Origin: UBA11574 sp963752565 | GTDB taxonomy: Bacteria > Desulfobacterota > Desulfobacteria > Desulfobacterales > UBA11574 | Assembly: GCA_963752565.1 (NCBI GenBank) | Contig: CAVVZC010000015.1 | Coordinates: forward strand, 1-64,000 | Direction: 5' to 3' | Length of the DNA stretch: 64,000 nt | Shown: positions 20,070 through 28,082 of the stretch, piece after piece | Layout: each line of letters opens with the position of its first letter | How positions within the stretch are numbered: position 1 is the stretch's first letter | The notes under the pieces: model-generated | What the model was told of the DNA's origin: nothing | Seen by the model: the letters and a program-made list of their open reading frames with translations, nothing else | Databases searched by the model: none | Made by a program: the position numbers and the translations under genes

Positions 20070-20150
20070 AAAAAGGCAAACATCTTCAGAGAGTGGAACG
20101 CAAAGCCATCGGCCCGGTAATTATGGGTGGCGGGGATACCCGACAAATGG
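20070..20150 (+). promoter_or_regulatory. GEMM-I (c-di-GMP-I class) riboswitch aptamer
   Basis: The plus strand reads GGCAAACATC, then GTGGAACGCAAAGCC, a short P2 side and ATGGGTGGCGGGGATACCC, which reproduces the conserved blocks of GEMM-I aptamers (GGCAAACC, GGGACGCAAAGCC and GGTAGCGGGGTTACC) in order and spacing. A Rho-independent terminator hairpin and then a strong ribosome site for a 54-residue membrane protein follow within 80 nt, the layout of a transcription-controlling riboswitch. GEMM-I members bind c-di-GMP or, in some deltaproteobacterial variants, cyclic AMP-GMP; the ligand cannot be settled by eye. Confidence 0.85.
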
Positions 20151-20166
20151 ATACGCTGAACACCAG

Positions 20167-20201
20167 AGCTCATTCTTTTCTTGAGAAGATGGGCTTTTTC
20201 T
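20167..20201 (+). terminator. Rho-independent terminator of the 20.1 kb riboswitch
   Basis: AGCTCAT-t-CTT pairs with AAGATGGGCT around the loop TTCTTGAG, and five T follow. It lies between the aptamer and the ribosome site of the small membrane protein, so its formation would block that gene. Confidence 0.75.
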
Positions 20202-20222
20202 ATTTGCCGGAGGTGATGAATC

Positions 20223-20387
20223 ATGAAATTATTGTTTTATTTTGGTATCTTCAGCGTGTTTGCTCGTTATTATCCATTTTATACTTTTGTCCTGTTGTGG
20301 GGGGTGGTGTGGATAGTATTTGTTGCAATGTGTTGGGATATGGGTGTAGAATTGGTGCGTACCCGCGCAAAGCAAAAGACTGAATGA
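20223..20387 (+). CDS. 54-residue riboswitch-controlled membrane protein
   Basis: A short frame not long enough for usual gene callers: 54 codons starting MKLLFYFGIFSVFARYY, with a membrane span FVLLWGVVWIVFVAMCWDMG and a basic end VRTRAKQK. GGAGGTG lies 7 nt before the ATG, an excellent ribosome site, and the frame directly follows a GEMM-I aptamer and terminator. No family was recognised. It is probably an inner-membrane mini-protein whose synthesis is switched by a cyclic dinucleotide; role unknown. Confidence 0.75.
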   Translation: MKLLFYFGIFSVFARYYPFYTFVLLWGVVWIVFVAMCWDMGVELVRTRAKQKTE

Positions 20388-20751
20388 CGGGTTTAAACTT
20401 CAAGTCTTCATGGTTTCACCTGCGGAAGTTTCATAAAATTATAACTCAAGTTTACACCCTTCGATTCTGCTGAAGCTTTATCTGATGTTACTTGGAAAGG
20501 TCTTATTCAAATGAACTTCGATGAAAGTCGCCACATCGCCATATATCCTAAATATTGGGTCACTGCGAACAATCGTGATAGGTGATGCATATCGCTTATT
20601 TTAAAAACACATGGCAATGATCCTTCACTGCTAATATCAGATAAAAACACCATCATAAAATGAACTAACGTATAAATTCGGGTGTGAAACTTGAATTATA
20701 GCAATATTTGTTGGAGGTCATATACTTAATCTGCTGACAAGGAAAACATAA
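20388..20751. other. intergenic holding an inverted-repeat-bounded element
   Basis: No coding frame. The region is bounded by ATAACTCAAGTTTACACCC (about 20441) and its near-perfect inverted copy GGGTGTGAAACTTGAATTAT (about 20679), described as a separate repeat entry. The last 50 nt should contain the promoter of the receiver gene. Confidence 0.5.
20441..20699. repeat. MITE-like element with CTCAAGTTT-type inverted ends
   Basis: The two ends are about 22-nt imperfect inverted repeats (roughly 20 of 22 positions pair) enclosing about 215 nt of non-coding DNA. Related end motifs (CTCAAGTTTCGCA) recur singly or paired at 14.37, 25.92, 31.50-31.60 and 32.60 kb, so this is one member of a dispersed family. 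No transposase is inside. Confidence 0.6.
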
Positions 20752-21162
20752 ATGACTGGATTTTCGAGAAAGATTTTATTTGTGGATGATGAAGAATTAC
20801 TTAGAGATACGATAAAAGAGATGCTAATAATGCTGGGATACGATGTTGAACTTGCCAGAGATGCCAAAGAAGCTTTAAAGATAGCACGGAAAGAATATTT
20901 CCCCCTGATAATAACAGATTTGATGATGCCGGAGATCGACGGCACCCAATTGTGTAAACAGATTAGAGAAATTAATGAAACGGCGGTTATTTACGCTTTT
21001 TCCGGCTATCTCACGGAAGTAGACTCGGATCAGCTAAAAGATGTTGGGTTTGATGGTCATCTTTGCAAGCCGGTTAGTATCGAAGTGTTAAAGCATGCCA
21101 TTGAAGGGGCATTTGATAAAATTCATCAGCGGCAGAACAGGGCTGCCAACACCCCGCTGTAA
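20752..21162 (+). CDS. single-domain response regulator (CheY-like)
   Basis: 136 residues, a receiver domain only. LFVDDEE at residues 9-15 supplies the acidic pocket, Asp56 in IITDLMMPEIDG is the phosphoacceptor, and the conserved lysine is in HLCKPVS. The last 20 residues are a short tail. Without an output domain it must act by protein contacts or phosphorelay. No kinase is adjacent; the nearest downstream gene is an unrelated aminopeptidase. Confidence 0.92.
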   Translation: MTGFSRKILFVDDEELLRDTIKEMLIMLGYDVELARDAKEALKIARKEYFPLIITDLMMPEIDGTQLCKQIREINETAVIYAFSGYLTEVDSDQLKDVGFDGHLCKPVSIEVLKHAIEGAFDKIHQRQNRAANTPL

Positions 21163-21232
21163 ATCTTTTAAACACAAATTTTACACCTTTAATTATTCCG
21201 AATATTCAGGATGTCCCTTTTTGGAGGTTACC

Positions 21233-23716
21233 ATGACTGTTGTCCACCCCATCCGTTACTCTCTTCGTCTGGAACCCGACCTAGTTCATTTTCGATTTTC
21301 CGGACAGGTTGATATCGAACTTCAATCCCTGCAACCGGTGGATCAGGTGGTGTTGAACACACTGGAACTGGCCGTCTGGAGCTGTAACCTTCAGATAGAT
21401 GGCAAAAAAATCCCATGTACCTTTCAGATAAATCCGGAAAAAGAGGAACTTAAGATCGACCTTCCCGAAACCATGTCCGGCACGTTCTTTTTGACCATCG
21501 ATTATCAGGGGTGGATCAACGACAAGATGGCCGGGTTTTATCGCAGCACATTTGAAACCAACGGCAAGAAACGATACATTGCGGTCACCCAGTTTCAGGA
21601 AAGCGACGCGCGCCGGGCCTTCCCCTGCATGGATCATCCGTCTCAAAAAGCGGTCTTTGACATTGAAATGATTGTGGACGCCGACCTTGTGGCCCTGTCC
21701 AATGGACCGGCAGTGGAAGAAAAACCGCTGGCGGGCGGGAAAAAACAGGTTCGGTTTCAAACCACGCCGTTAATGTCCACCTACCTTCTGTTTTTCGGCG
21801 TGGGCGAGTTTCACCTGAAAGACCATGAAACCGATCCACGGGTGAGGTCCGTGACCTTGCCGGGTCGGGCCCCCTTCGGTGGATTCGGGCTGGAATTCGG
21901 CCGGAAGGCTCTCGAGTTTTGTGAAACCTATTATCAAATTCCTTATGCACTATCCAAGATGGACTTGATTGCCGTCCCGGATTTTGCGTTCGGGGCCATG
22001 GAGAACTGGGGGGCCATCACCTTCAGAGAAAACCTGATCCTTCACTATCCGGAAGTGACCTCCAAGTCCGGTGAAATGAGCATCTGCAATGTCATTGCCC
22101 ACGAAATCGCCCACCAGTGGTTCGGCAACCTGGTGACGCCGTCCGACTGGAAATACCTCTGGCTGAACGAGAGTTTTGCCACCTATTTTGCTTACGGTGT
22201 TGTGGACCACTACCACCCAAAATGGCAGGTCTGGGACCAGTTTCTGCTGGGACAAACCGCTTCGGCTATGGGACGCGACGGCCTGAACGATACCTGTGCC
22301 ATCGAAATTCCAGGCGGCGAACACGTGGTTATCAACGCCAGCACCGCGCCGATCATTTACAGCAAAGGGAGCAGTATTTTACGTGTGGTTCAGGAATACA
22401 TCGGTAAAGACGATTTGAGGAAAGGATTGCAGCACTATCTGAAGACATTCGAATATAAAACCGCGGCCAGTCACCATCTCTGGGAAGCCCTGGAGGAGAC
22501 ATCCGGAAAGCCGGTTACCGCCTTGATGAAGAGCTGGATTGAACAACCCGGGCATCCTCTCGTTCAGGCTCAACGTAACGGGCGCAACCTCACGTTGACC
22601 CAGAAGCGGTTTACCTATCTTGAGAACACGTCCAATCAAACCTGGCAGATACCGGTGACCCTCGCCGTCTATGATGAAACCGGCGCTTCGAGGACGATCT
22701 CAATGCTTCTGGAAGAAACATCAACCCAGATCGATCTGGGAGCAGCGTGCGTTGCTTACAAGGTCAACGCCGGTCAGACCGGATTTTACAGGGTGGCGTA
22801 CCGGACGCCGGAAGATCTGGCGGCCATCGGCCAACATGTAGCGGGTAAAGATCTCTCTCCTGAAGATAGATGGGGCCTTCAAAACGACCTGTTTGCCCAG
22901 GTCCAATGCAATGCAGCCTCAATTGGCGACTACCTGGCATTTTTGAACAACTACCTCGACGAAGACGCCTATCTCCCTTTGAGCAGCATGGCGGACAACC
23001 TGTTCCAGGCCTGCCTGGTCTTTGAAGGTCCCCGTCAGGACGCGATTCGCTCTTTTGGAAGATCCATGCTTGAAAAGACCCTTTCGGCCATCGGGTATCT
23101 CCCGGCACCTGATGAACCTCTCACCACTTCCCTGCTCAGGGATCAAATTCTCTGGCATGCCGTGGTCTACGGGTCGAACCCGGCCGCTGTGTTTGCCGCC
23201 GACCAGTTCGAGGCATTACTTCAGGGAGAGGCGCTCCATCCGGACATTTTAAAGAGCGTGCTCATGGCCGGCGCTCTGGCTGGGGGGACGGATACCCTGG
23301 AATGGCTCATCCACCGGTACGAATCCTGCGACAGTGAACACGAGCGGCTTCAGGTCCTTACGGCTCTGGGATTTTTCCGGGATCTTGGCCTGATCCACGA
23401 GGCTTTAGCGTACGCCCTGGAAAAGGTTCCAGGGAGGAACCGGTTTGTCCCCATGACGGCGGCGGCTGCGAACCCGTATGCCACCGGCGACATGTGGGAG
23501 TGGTTTGCGGATCATGTCGATTCACTGGAAGCCCTGCATCCCATGCTGTTCGAGCGGGTCATCGCAGGGATCGTTCCGGTGTCCGGTCTGTCAAACCCCG
23601 AACACGTCAACACCTTTTTCAGCCGGTATCTCGACCAAAAGCCTCACCTCGAGGCGGTGGTGCGGATGAGCCTGGAGCGACTGGAAATCAATCAAAGGAT
23701 GCGAAGGTCATTTTAG
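21233..23716 (+). CDS. M1-family zinc aminopeptidase
   Basis: 827 residues from the ATG at 21233, chosen because GGAGG stands 5 nt upstream and homologues start at this point; the frame extends 46 unlike residues further. M1 signatures are plain: the exopeptidase motif GAMENWG near residue 254 and the zinc site HEIAHQWFGN with its first His near residue 290 followed by the third ligand in WLNESFATY. A C-terminal ERAP-like helical domain follows. It removes N-terminal residues from peptides, probably in the cytoplasm since no signal peptide is visible. Its last four bases overlap the convergent carboxymuconolactone-decarboxylase-like gene. Confidence 0.95.
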   Translation: MTVVHPIRYSLRLEPDLVHFRFSGQVDIELQSLQPVDQVVLNTLELAVWSCNLQIDGKKIPCTFQINPEKEELKIDLPETMSGTFFLTIDYQGWINDKMAGFYRSTFETNGKKRYIAVTQFQESDARRAFPCMDHPSQKAVFDIEMIVDADLVALSNGPAVEEKPLAGGKKQVRFQTTPLMSTYLLFFGVGEFHLKDHETDPRVRSVTLPGRAPFGGFGLEFGRKALEFCETYYQIPYALSKMDLIAVPDFAFGAMENWGAITFRENLILHYPEVTSKSGEMSICNVIAHEIAHQWFGNLVTPSDWKYLWLNESFATYFAYGVVDHYHPKWQVWDQFLLGQTASAMGRDGLNDTCAIEIPGGEHVVINASTAPIIYSKGSSILRVVQEYIGKDDLRKGLQHYLKTFEYKTAASHHLWEALEETSGKPVTALMKSWIEQPGHPLVQAQRNGRNLTLTQKRFTYLENTSNQTWQIPVTLAVYDETGASRTISMLLEETSTQIDLGAACVAYKVNAGQTGFYRVAYRTPEDLAAIGQHVAGKDLSPEDRWGLQNDLFAQVQCNAASIGDYLAFLNNYLDEDAYLPLSSMADNLFQACLVFEGPRQDAIRSFGRSMLEKTLSAIGYLPAPDEPLTTSLLRDQILWHAVVYGSNPAAVFAADQFEALLQGEALHPDILKSVLMAGALAGGTDTLEWLIHRYESCDSEHERLQVLTALGFFRDLGLIHEALAYALEKVPGRNRFVPMTAAAANPYATGDMWEWFADHVDSLEALHPMLFERVIAGIVPVSGLSNPEHVNTFFSRYLDQKPHLEAVVRMSLERLEINQRMRRSF

Positions 23717-23970
23717 TTGCACGCACTTTTCAAGGGCCCGCAACAGGATTGCCGGGAGTCATCGACGTCACCCACAACGTCGCTGATTGCCTTTTTCAAA
23801 AACGTGGATGCGCCGTTTTTTACCTTGCCGGCAATCTCGACGATCTCCTTTATCTCTTCATCATCCATATTGATTTCTTTTGCTTTGGAATACAAATGAT
23901 CAAAGCAGGGAATGCAATTGACACCGATGGCTGCACCCAGTGCAACCATAACCTCTGTTTTTTTGTTCAT
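23713..23970 (-). CDS. carboxymuconolactone-decarboxylase/AhpD-like small redox protein
   Basis: 85 residues. Cys19 and Cys22 form the CxxC of GVNCIPCFDHLYSKA, the active-site pattern of AhpD-like proteins, followed by the helix EEIKEIVEIAGKVKNGAS. A C-terminal CC pair (QSCCGPLKSAC) is an addition. Such proteins act as small peroxidase-type or thiol-relay factors. It lies 97 nt downstream of arsM and in the same direction, so it may belong to the arsenic-response operon; homologues of this size are often found in ars clusters. Confidence 0.82.
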   Translation of the reverse strand: MNKKTEVMVALGAAIGVNCIPCFDHLYSKAKEINMDDEEIKEIVEIAGKVKNGASTFLKKAISDVVGDVDDSRQSCCGPLKSACN

Positions 23971-24066
23971 GTTATGAATCCTCCTTGGGTGTTTTTATTA
24001 TAAGACGAATTTGTTGATATAAAGGTTACAATAAATTTAATTGCTCGAAATAAATGTGTTCGTCAA

Positions 24067-25434
24067 TTACGATTGAGTCGGGCTGAATCGAAACAGATCC
24101 CCGCTTTTTTCCAATGCCTTCAGGAATCTTGCTATTTCATACGCACCATCTTCTACTCGCTGAAGACATAAATCGTGGTCAGCGGACATTTTAAATCGCA
24201 TGGCTTGTTCGTGGTCTGTGAAATCGACCCCTGTCAGTTCAAGGCAGGAATGAGATCCTATTCGATGGTTAAGCTGCTTAACAAGTTTCTGGGCTGGAAT
24301 CACAACCGGGACAAGGCCGTCGAAGTCTTCTTCAAGGGTTTCTCGGCCCAAGATCAGGCCAAGAACCATCAATCCTGCAGTGTGAATCCCACAAGTCAAT
24401 GAGGATAACATACCACCGAACATGGCTCCGGCACTTCTCATCACCATAGGTTCATCAAGGTTTAAGGATTCCATGAAAGCCGCTAATATGCTTTGGGTAC
24501 AGCTATCATACTTTTCCATGTTTGATCGTGCTTCTGCACCCATCTCATCGGCCCAATCACTTGAAAAAGAAAGTACGATATCGTCCTTTTTTTCTGTCAT
24601 AGTGACTCGATTTGTCCCAACTTTATTACTCTCGACGGGTTTGATTGCGCTAATCGAAGCCGAAACAATATGGTTTTCGATTCCGTATCCCGGAAACCAT
24701 TCCTTAATAAATTCTCGGCTTTGCACCAGCGACTCGATTCGGATATCTTTAAATCCGGCCTCCCGAAGCATCTGTTCCACATCTTCGATACACTCGGCGC
24801 CACCCACACAGCCGGTAACCAGAGAAAGGTTGTGTCGAACTTGTGGTGGCAGGGGGTTTGTGGCGACAATATCAGATATGGCCAGGCGCCCTCCGGGTTT
24901 AAGGACTCGAAAGGCCTCATTAAATACCGCCGATTTTTCAGGAGAAAGGTTTATGACGCAGTTTGACATGATGACATCGATGCTGTTGTCGGCCGCCGGC
25001 AAATGTTCAATTTCACCCAGCCTGAATTCCACGTTTGAAATACCGCTGGTTTCGACATGTTGTCGTGCCTTTTCGACCATTTCCGGGGTCATGTCCACAC
25101 CGATGACACGACCGGAACTCCCGACGTTTTTCGCGGCCAAAAAACAATCGAAGCCGGCACCGCTGCCCAGATCCATTACCGTTTCTCCGGATTTCAGCCC
25201 TGCAACCGCCCGGGGGTTTCCACATCCAAGTCCGAGATTGGCCCCTTCGGGAGCAGACTGGATATCGCTTTCAGAATACCCGAGCGCCCGGCTCACGGCT
25301 TCAGCAGAGATTGTGTTGTCGTTGTTGATGGTTGAAGGCGCGTTGCAGCCACAACCCACGGCTTTTCGGCCGGCAATACCGGCGTAACGTTCGCGAACCG
25401 CCTGTCGAATACGGTTTTGATGTTCATTTTTCAT
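24067..25434 (-). CDS. arsM: arsenite methyltransferase fused to a C_GCAxxG_C_C-type domain
   Basis: 455 residues. The first 270 are a typical ArsM: Cys28 and Cys30 near the start, Cys71 in LGLGCGNPRA, the SAM loop MDLGSGAGFDCF, IGVDMTPEMVEKAR, SNCVINLSPEK, FRVLKPGGRLAISD and the late Cys in TGCVGGAEC. ArsM transfers methyl groups from SAM to As(III). The remaining about 180 residues (from DIVLSFSSDWADEMG) resemble the C_GCAxxG_C_C redox-protein family: YDSCTQSILAAFM, AMFGGMLSSLTCGIHTAGLM and SHSCLELTG supply Cys at the family spacing. The fusion may deliver reducing power or bind arsenic. It is preceded by arsR (57-nt gap). Confidence 0.88.
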   Translation of the reverse strand: MKNEHQNRIRQAVRERYAGIAGRKAVGCGCNAPSTINNDNTISAEAVSRALGYSESDIQSAPEGANLGLGCGNPRAVAGLKSGETVMDLGSGAGFDCFLAAKNVGSSGRVIGVDMTPEMVEKARQHVETSGISNVEFRLGEIEHLPAADNSIDVIMSNCVINLSPEKSAVFNEAFRVLKPGGRLAISDIVATNPLPPQVRHNLSLVTGCVGGAECIEDVEQMLREAGFKDIRIESLVQSREFIKEWFPGYGIENHIVSASISAIKPVESNKVGTNRVTMTEKKDDIVLSFSSDWADEMGAEARSNMEKYDSCTQSILAAFMESLNLDEPMVMRSAGAMFGGMLSSLTCGIHTAGLMVLGLILGRETLEEDFDGLVPVVIPAQKLVKQLNHRIGSHSCLELTGVDFTDHEQAMRFKMSADHDLCLQRVEDGAYEIARFLKALEKSGDLFRFSPTQS

Positions 25435-25491
25435 ACATGACCTCCGTTGTTAGATAATTCGATAACAATCGAACATTATGGGCAAAAAATT

Positions 25492-25815
25492 TTATGATTT
25501 AAAGGCAAAAAAATTCCTGAGTGCGTTTACCAGCTCAGGGTCCACCCAGCACAGAATTTTTTGACCGTCCCTGCGGGTGCGGATAAGTCCAACACGACGC
25601 AATTCCTTGATATGATGCGATACAGTGGATTTTACAATGTCCAATTCTCGTCCCAGATCACCGACGCACGCGGTATCGTCACTGTCTAACACGCTGACCG
25701 TTCCGGGTATACAGCAGGATGCCAGACGGGTAAAGATTTTCAAGCGATTCGGGTTGGACAGGGCTTTAAAAATCTCTGCAAATTCTTCAGGGTTTATGGT
25801 TTCATAGTTCGACAT
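25492..25815 (-). CDS. arsR: ArsR/SmtB-family metalloid-responsive repressor
   Basis: 107 residues with a winged helix-turn-helix: EIFKALSNPNRLKIFTRLA, DLGRELDIVKSTVSHHIKELRRVGLI and RRDGQKILCW. Instead of the classical CxC in the recognition helix it has a CC pair (Cys in RLASCCIPGT) and a later Cys in DTACVGDLG, an arrangement that could form an alternative As(III) site. It is transcribed ahead of arsM and most likely represses the arsR-arsM operon until arsenite binds. ArsR binding sites were not identified upstream. Confidence 0.9.
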   Translation of the reverse strand: MSNYETINPEEFAEIFKALSNPNRLKIFTRLASCCIPGTVSVLDSDDTACVGDLGRELDIVKSTVSHHIKELRRVGLIRTRRDGQKILCWVDPELVNALRNFFAFKS

Positions 25816-26019
25816 ATATCAAACTATAAGGCCATGGCTTCAATCTGTCAAGCATTTTTTTAAAAGGTTTTATGATGTGCAGGTTGAGATTTAGATGATC
25901 ATGGCTATAATTGAAGATATAAACTCAAGTTTCATATCGCCTTTTGTAAAATATTTGGCGATGGGTGGCCTTCATCATACATTGAAGGATGACGGTGACA
26001 TACAACAGAAAGGATGATC

Positions 26020-26841
26020 ATGATTAAAAAGATCATATCAGGGGGCCAGATCGGCGCCGATCAGGGTGCGCTGGATGTGGCCATAAAATACGGCATTCCA
26101 CATGGTGGTTGGATTCAAAAAGGGCGTAAAACCCAAGGCGGGATACTGCCGCCAAAATATCACTTGAAAGAGATGTCAACAGCCAGCTTCAAAAATCGTG
26201 TCGAGCAGAATGTGATCGATTCCCATGGATCGGTGATCATTACACATGGTACACTCACAGGAGGTGCGGATTACTGCTTTAAAATGGCCCAAAAGCATGC
26301 TCGACCATGTCTGCATATGGATTTAAACACGTTTTCGGAGTTTACGGCCGCATCCAGGCTCAACGCATGGATAAAAGAGAATGACATTGAAGTTTTGAAT
26401 ATAACCGGTTCAAGAACCAGTGAAGATTCAAGCATATATAAGGACACCATGGACATTATCGAATCGGCCGTGGTTTTGGGACTTGTAAAGACACAGCCCG
26501 CCGGAGAGTGGATGGACCGGAAAAAAGACGATACATCTGAAGAACCGCTGCCGGTCCCGGCATCGGTGGATGAAGCCGTGAGTCAGGTCATCGTCGATAT
26601 GCCGTTAAAAGTCCGGGTAAACATCGCAAACATGGAAAGGGACGCCCTGGGATCTCTCAATTCGACCCTGGGCGTTTCTATCCAAAATCGAGTTTTCAAA
26701 AAGGATGTTGACGGCAGGCTTTTTGCGTTGTGCCTTTCGGTTTCAGGTAAAGACAAACTTGACGGGAGTGGTGCGGCTTTTGTCATCATCGAAAAGCTGT
26801 GGGAAAAATTACAAAAGACGCATAGGATGAGAATTGTTTAA
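26020..26841 (+). CDS. putative molybdenum-carrier-like (YpsA/MoCo_carrier fold) protein
   Basis: 273 residues from the ATG at 26020; AAAGGA is 5 nt before it, whereas the ATG at 26014 overlaps that site. Residues 1-155 match the putative molybdenum carrier family: ISGGQIGADQGALDVAI, GGWIQKGRKTQGG and VIITHGTLTGGADY, a Rossmann-like nucleotide-binding fold related to LOG/YpsA. The last about 110 residues form an unrecognised extension (VDMPLKVRVNIANMERDALG). The biochemical role of the family is not well established; binding of molybdenum cofactor is by analogy. A terminator follows. Confidence 0.78.
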   Translation: MIKKIISGGQIGADQGALDVAIKYGIPHGGWIQKGRKTQGGILPPKYHLKEMSTASFKNRVEQNVIDSHGSVIITHGTLTGGADYCFKMAQKHARPCLHMDLNTFSEFTAASRLNAWIKENDIEVLNITGSRTSEDSSIYKDTMDIIESAVVLGLVKTQPAGEWMDRKKDDTSEEPLPVPASVDEAVSQVIVDMPLKVRVNIANMERDALGSLNSTLGVSIQNRVFKKDVDGRLFALCLSVSGKDKLDGSGAAFVIIEKLWEKLQKTHRMRIV

Positions 26842-26931
26842 GTAGTGCCCAGCCATAAATGGTCTTTTTGCCCAATCTCTGCGTTATGCTCAAAAAATAA
26901 TCCTCGGAATATTATACATATGCCGGCTTGT

Positions 26932-26967
26932 CCCGATAGGTTTTCCATCGGGGTGGTTATTTTTTTC
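26932..26967 (+). terminator. Rho-independent terminator
   Basis: CCCGAT pairs with ATCGGG around the loop AGGTTTTCC; a T-rich run (TTATTTTTTT) follows after four bases. It ends the MoCo-carrier-like transcript before the convergent lyase gene. Confidence 0.6.
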
Positions 26968-27067
26968 GCATGCCTTGATTTTGAACAAAAACCCTAATTT
27001 ATGGATAGACACTAACTTAATTGAGCGTTTTATCAATACTCGGCGTGTTATTTATGCAACGATAGGG

Positions 27068-27982
27068 TTAAACCAATTTGAGGTGCCTGGCCTGGTCGTA
27101 GAGTTGTCTGGCCAGCCGAACGGTGGCCTGATCCACCATACGCCCTTCAAGCGCCACGGCACCCAGCCCCTTTTCTTGGGCCTCCTTGTGGGCGGCCAAA
27201 ACTTTTATGGCCCTGTCGACATCTTCTTTTGACGGAGAAAAGACCTGGTTGATGATTTCGATCTGGTCCGGATGAATGGCCCACTTCCCATCGTATCCAA
27301 GGGCACAGGCCAGGGCGGCACTGCGCTGCAATCCTTCAGGGTCCTTGAAGTTTCCGTAGGGCGCATCGATGGCCAAAAGTCCGTGAGCCTTGGCCGCCAT
27401 GACGATTCGGCTCATTTCGAAATTCCATCGGTGGCCGGGATAAATCTCTTCTTCTTTTTCACCGTGTCCTGAAATCGACACCAGCCGGGCGCCGATGGAG
27501 GCCGAATAATCCACGATGCCGAACACCAGGGTGATCAACCGGTCACTGGCGTTGGCGATTTGAGACACCTGTTCCAGACCTTCGGCACTTTCGATGATGG
27601 CCTCTATATTGATACGTCTCGAGAATCCCTTTGCCACTTCAATCCCGTCAAGCATACGGCAGACAAAATGGATGTCTCCGGGATGGTCCACCTTGGGCAG
27701 CACCACGGCCTCGATGCGCGGACCGGCTGCTTCTGCCACCTCCAGAAGATCCCGGTAGCCGAAGGGGGTGTCCAGTCCGTTGATTCGAACGGTGACGGTG
27801 GTGCTCTGCCAGTCCAGAGCATGGATGGATTGAATGACCCGGGCGCGGGCCGATACTTTGGCCTCCACGGGAACGCTGTCTTCCAGGTCGAGCATGATTA
27901 CATCGACGTCTCGTTGAGACGCCTTGACATGCATCTTTTCAATGTGGCCGGGAACGGAAAGTGTCGATCGCCTGGGTTTCAT
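27068..27982 (-). CDS. HpcH/HpaI aldolase/citrate-lyase-beta (CitE-like) family protein
   Basis: 304 residues from the ATG at 27982, which has GGAG 7-8 nt upstream; an in-frame extension to 28093 is an artefact that overlaps serA. Seen: STLSVPGHIEKM, the metal site DVIMLDLEDSVP, TVRINGLDTPFGYRDL, VVLPKVDHP, IEAIIESAEGLEQ, LVFGIVDYSASIG and KWAIHPDQIEIINQVFSP, all diagnostic of CitE-like C-C lyases such as malyl- or citramalyl-CoA lyase. The exact CoA thioester cannot be chosen. It follows serA after 100 nt on the same strand. Confidence 0.88.
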   Translation of the reverse strand: MKPRRSTLSVPGHIEKMHVKASQRDVDVIMLDLEDSVPVEAKVSARARVIQSIHALDWQSTTVTVRINGLDTPFGYRDLLEVAEAAGPRIEAVVLPKVDHPGDIHFVCRMLDGIEVAKGFSRRINIEAIIESAEGLEQVSQIANASDRLITLVFGIVDYSASIGARLVSISGHGEKEEEIYPGHRWNFEMSRIVMAAKAHGLLAIDAPYGNFKDPEGLQRSAALACALGYDGKWAIHPDQIEIINQVFSPSKEDVDRAIKVLAAHKEAQEKGLGAVALEGRMVDQATVRLARQLYDQARHLKLV

Positions 27983-28082
27983 AATGTTGTCTCCTGTGGC
28001 CCCTGACCCCGTCGGTCGAAGATGCCGCTTTGTCGAAGATCCCGTTTGCGGGGCGGTGAGGCGGGCAAAGCCTTGCCCCCTA

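Noticed and set aside
20093..20383. 96-residue frame over the riboswitch
   Set aside because: It covers the GEMM-I aptamer and terminator in the wrong frame; the 54-residue frame with its ribosome site is better supported.
24422..25387. 321-residue frame on the plus strand
   Set aside because: Exactly antisense to arsM, no ribosome site, no domain signal; a shadow of the real gene.
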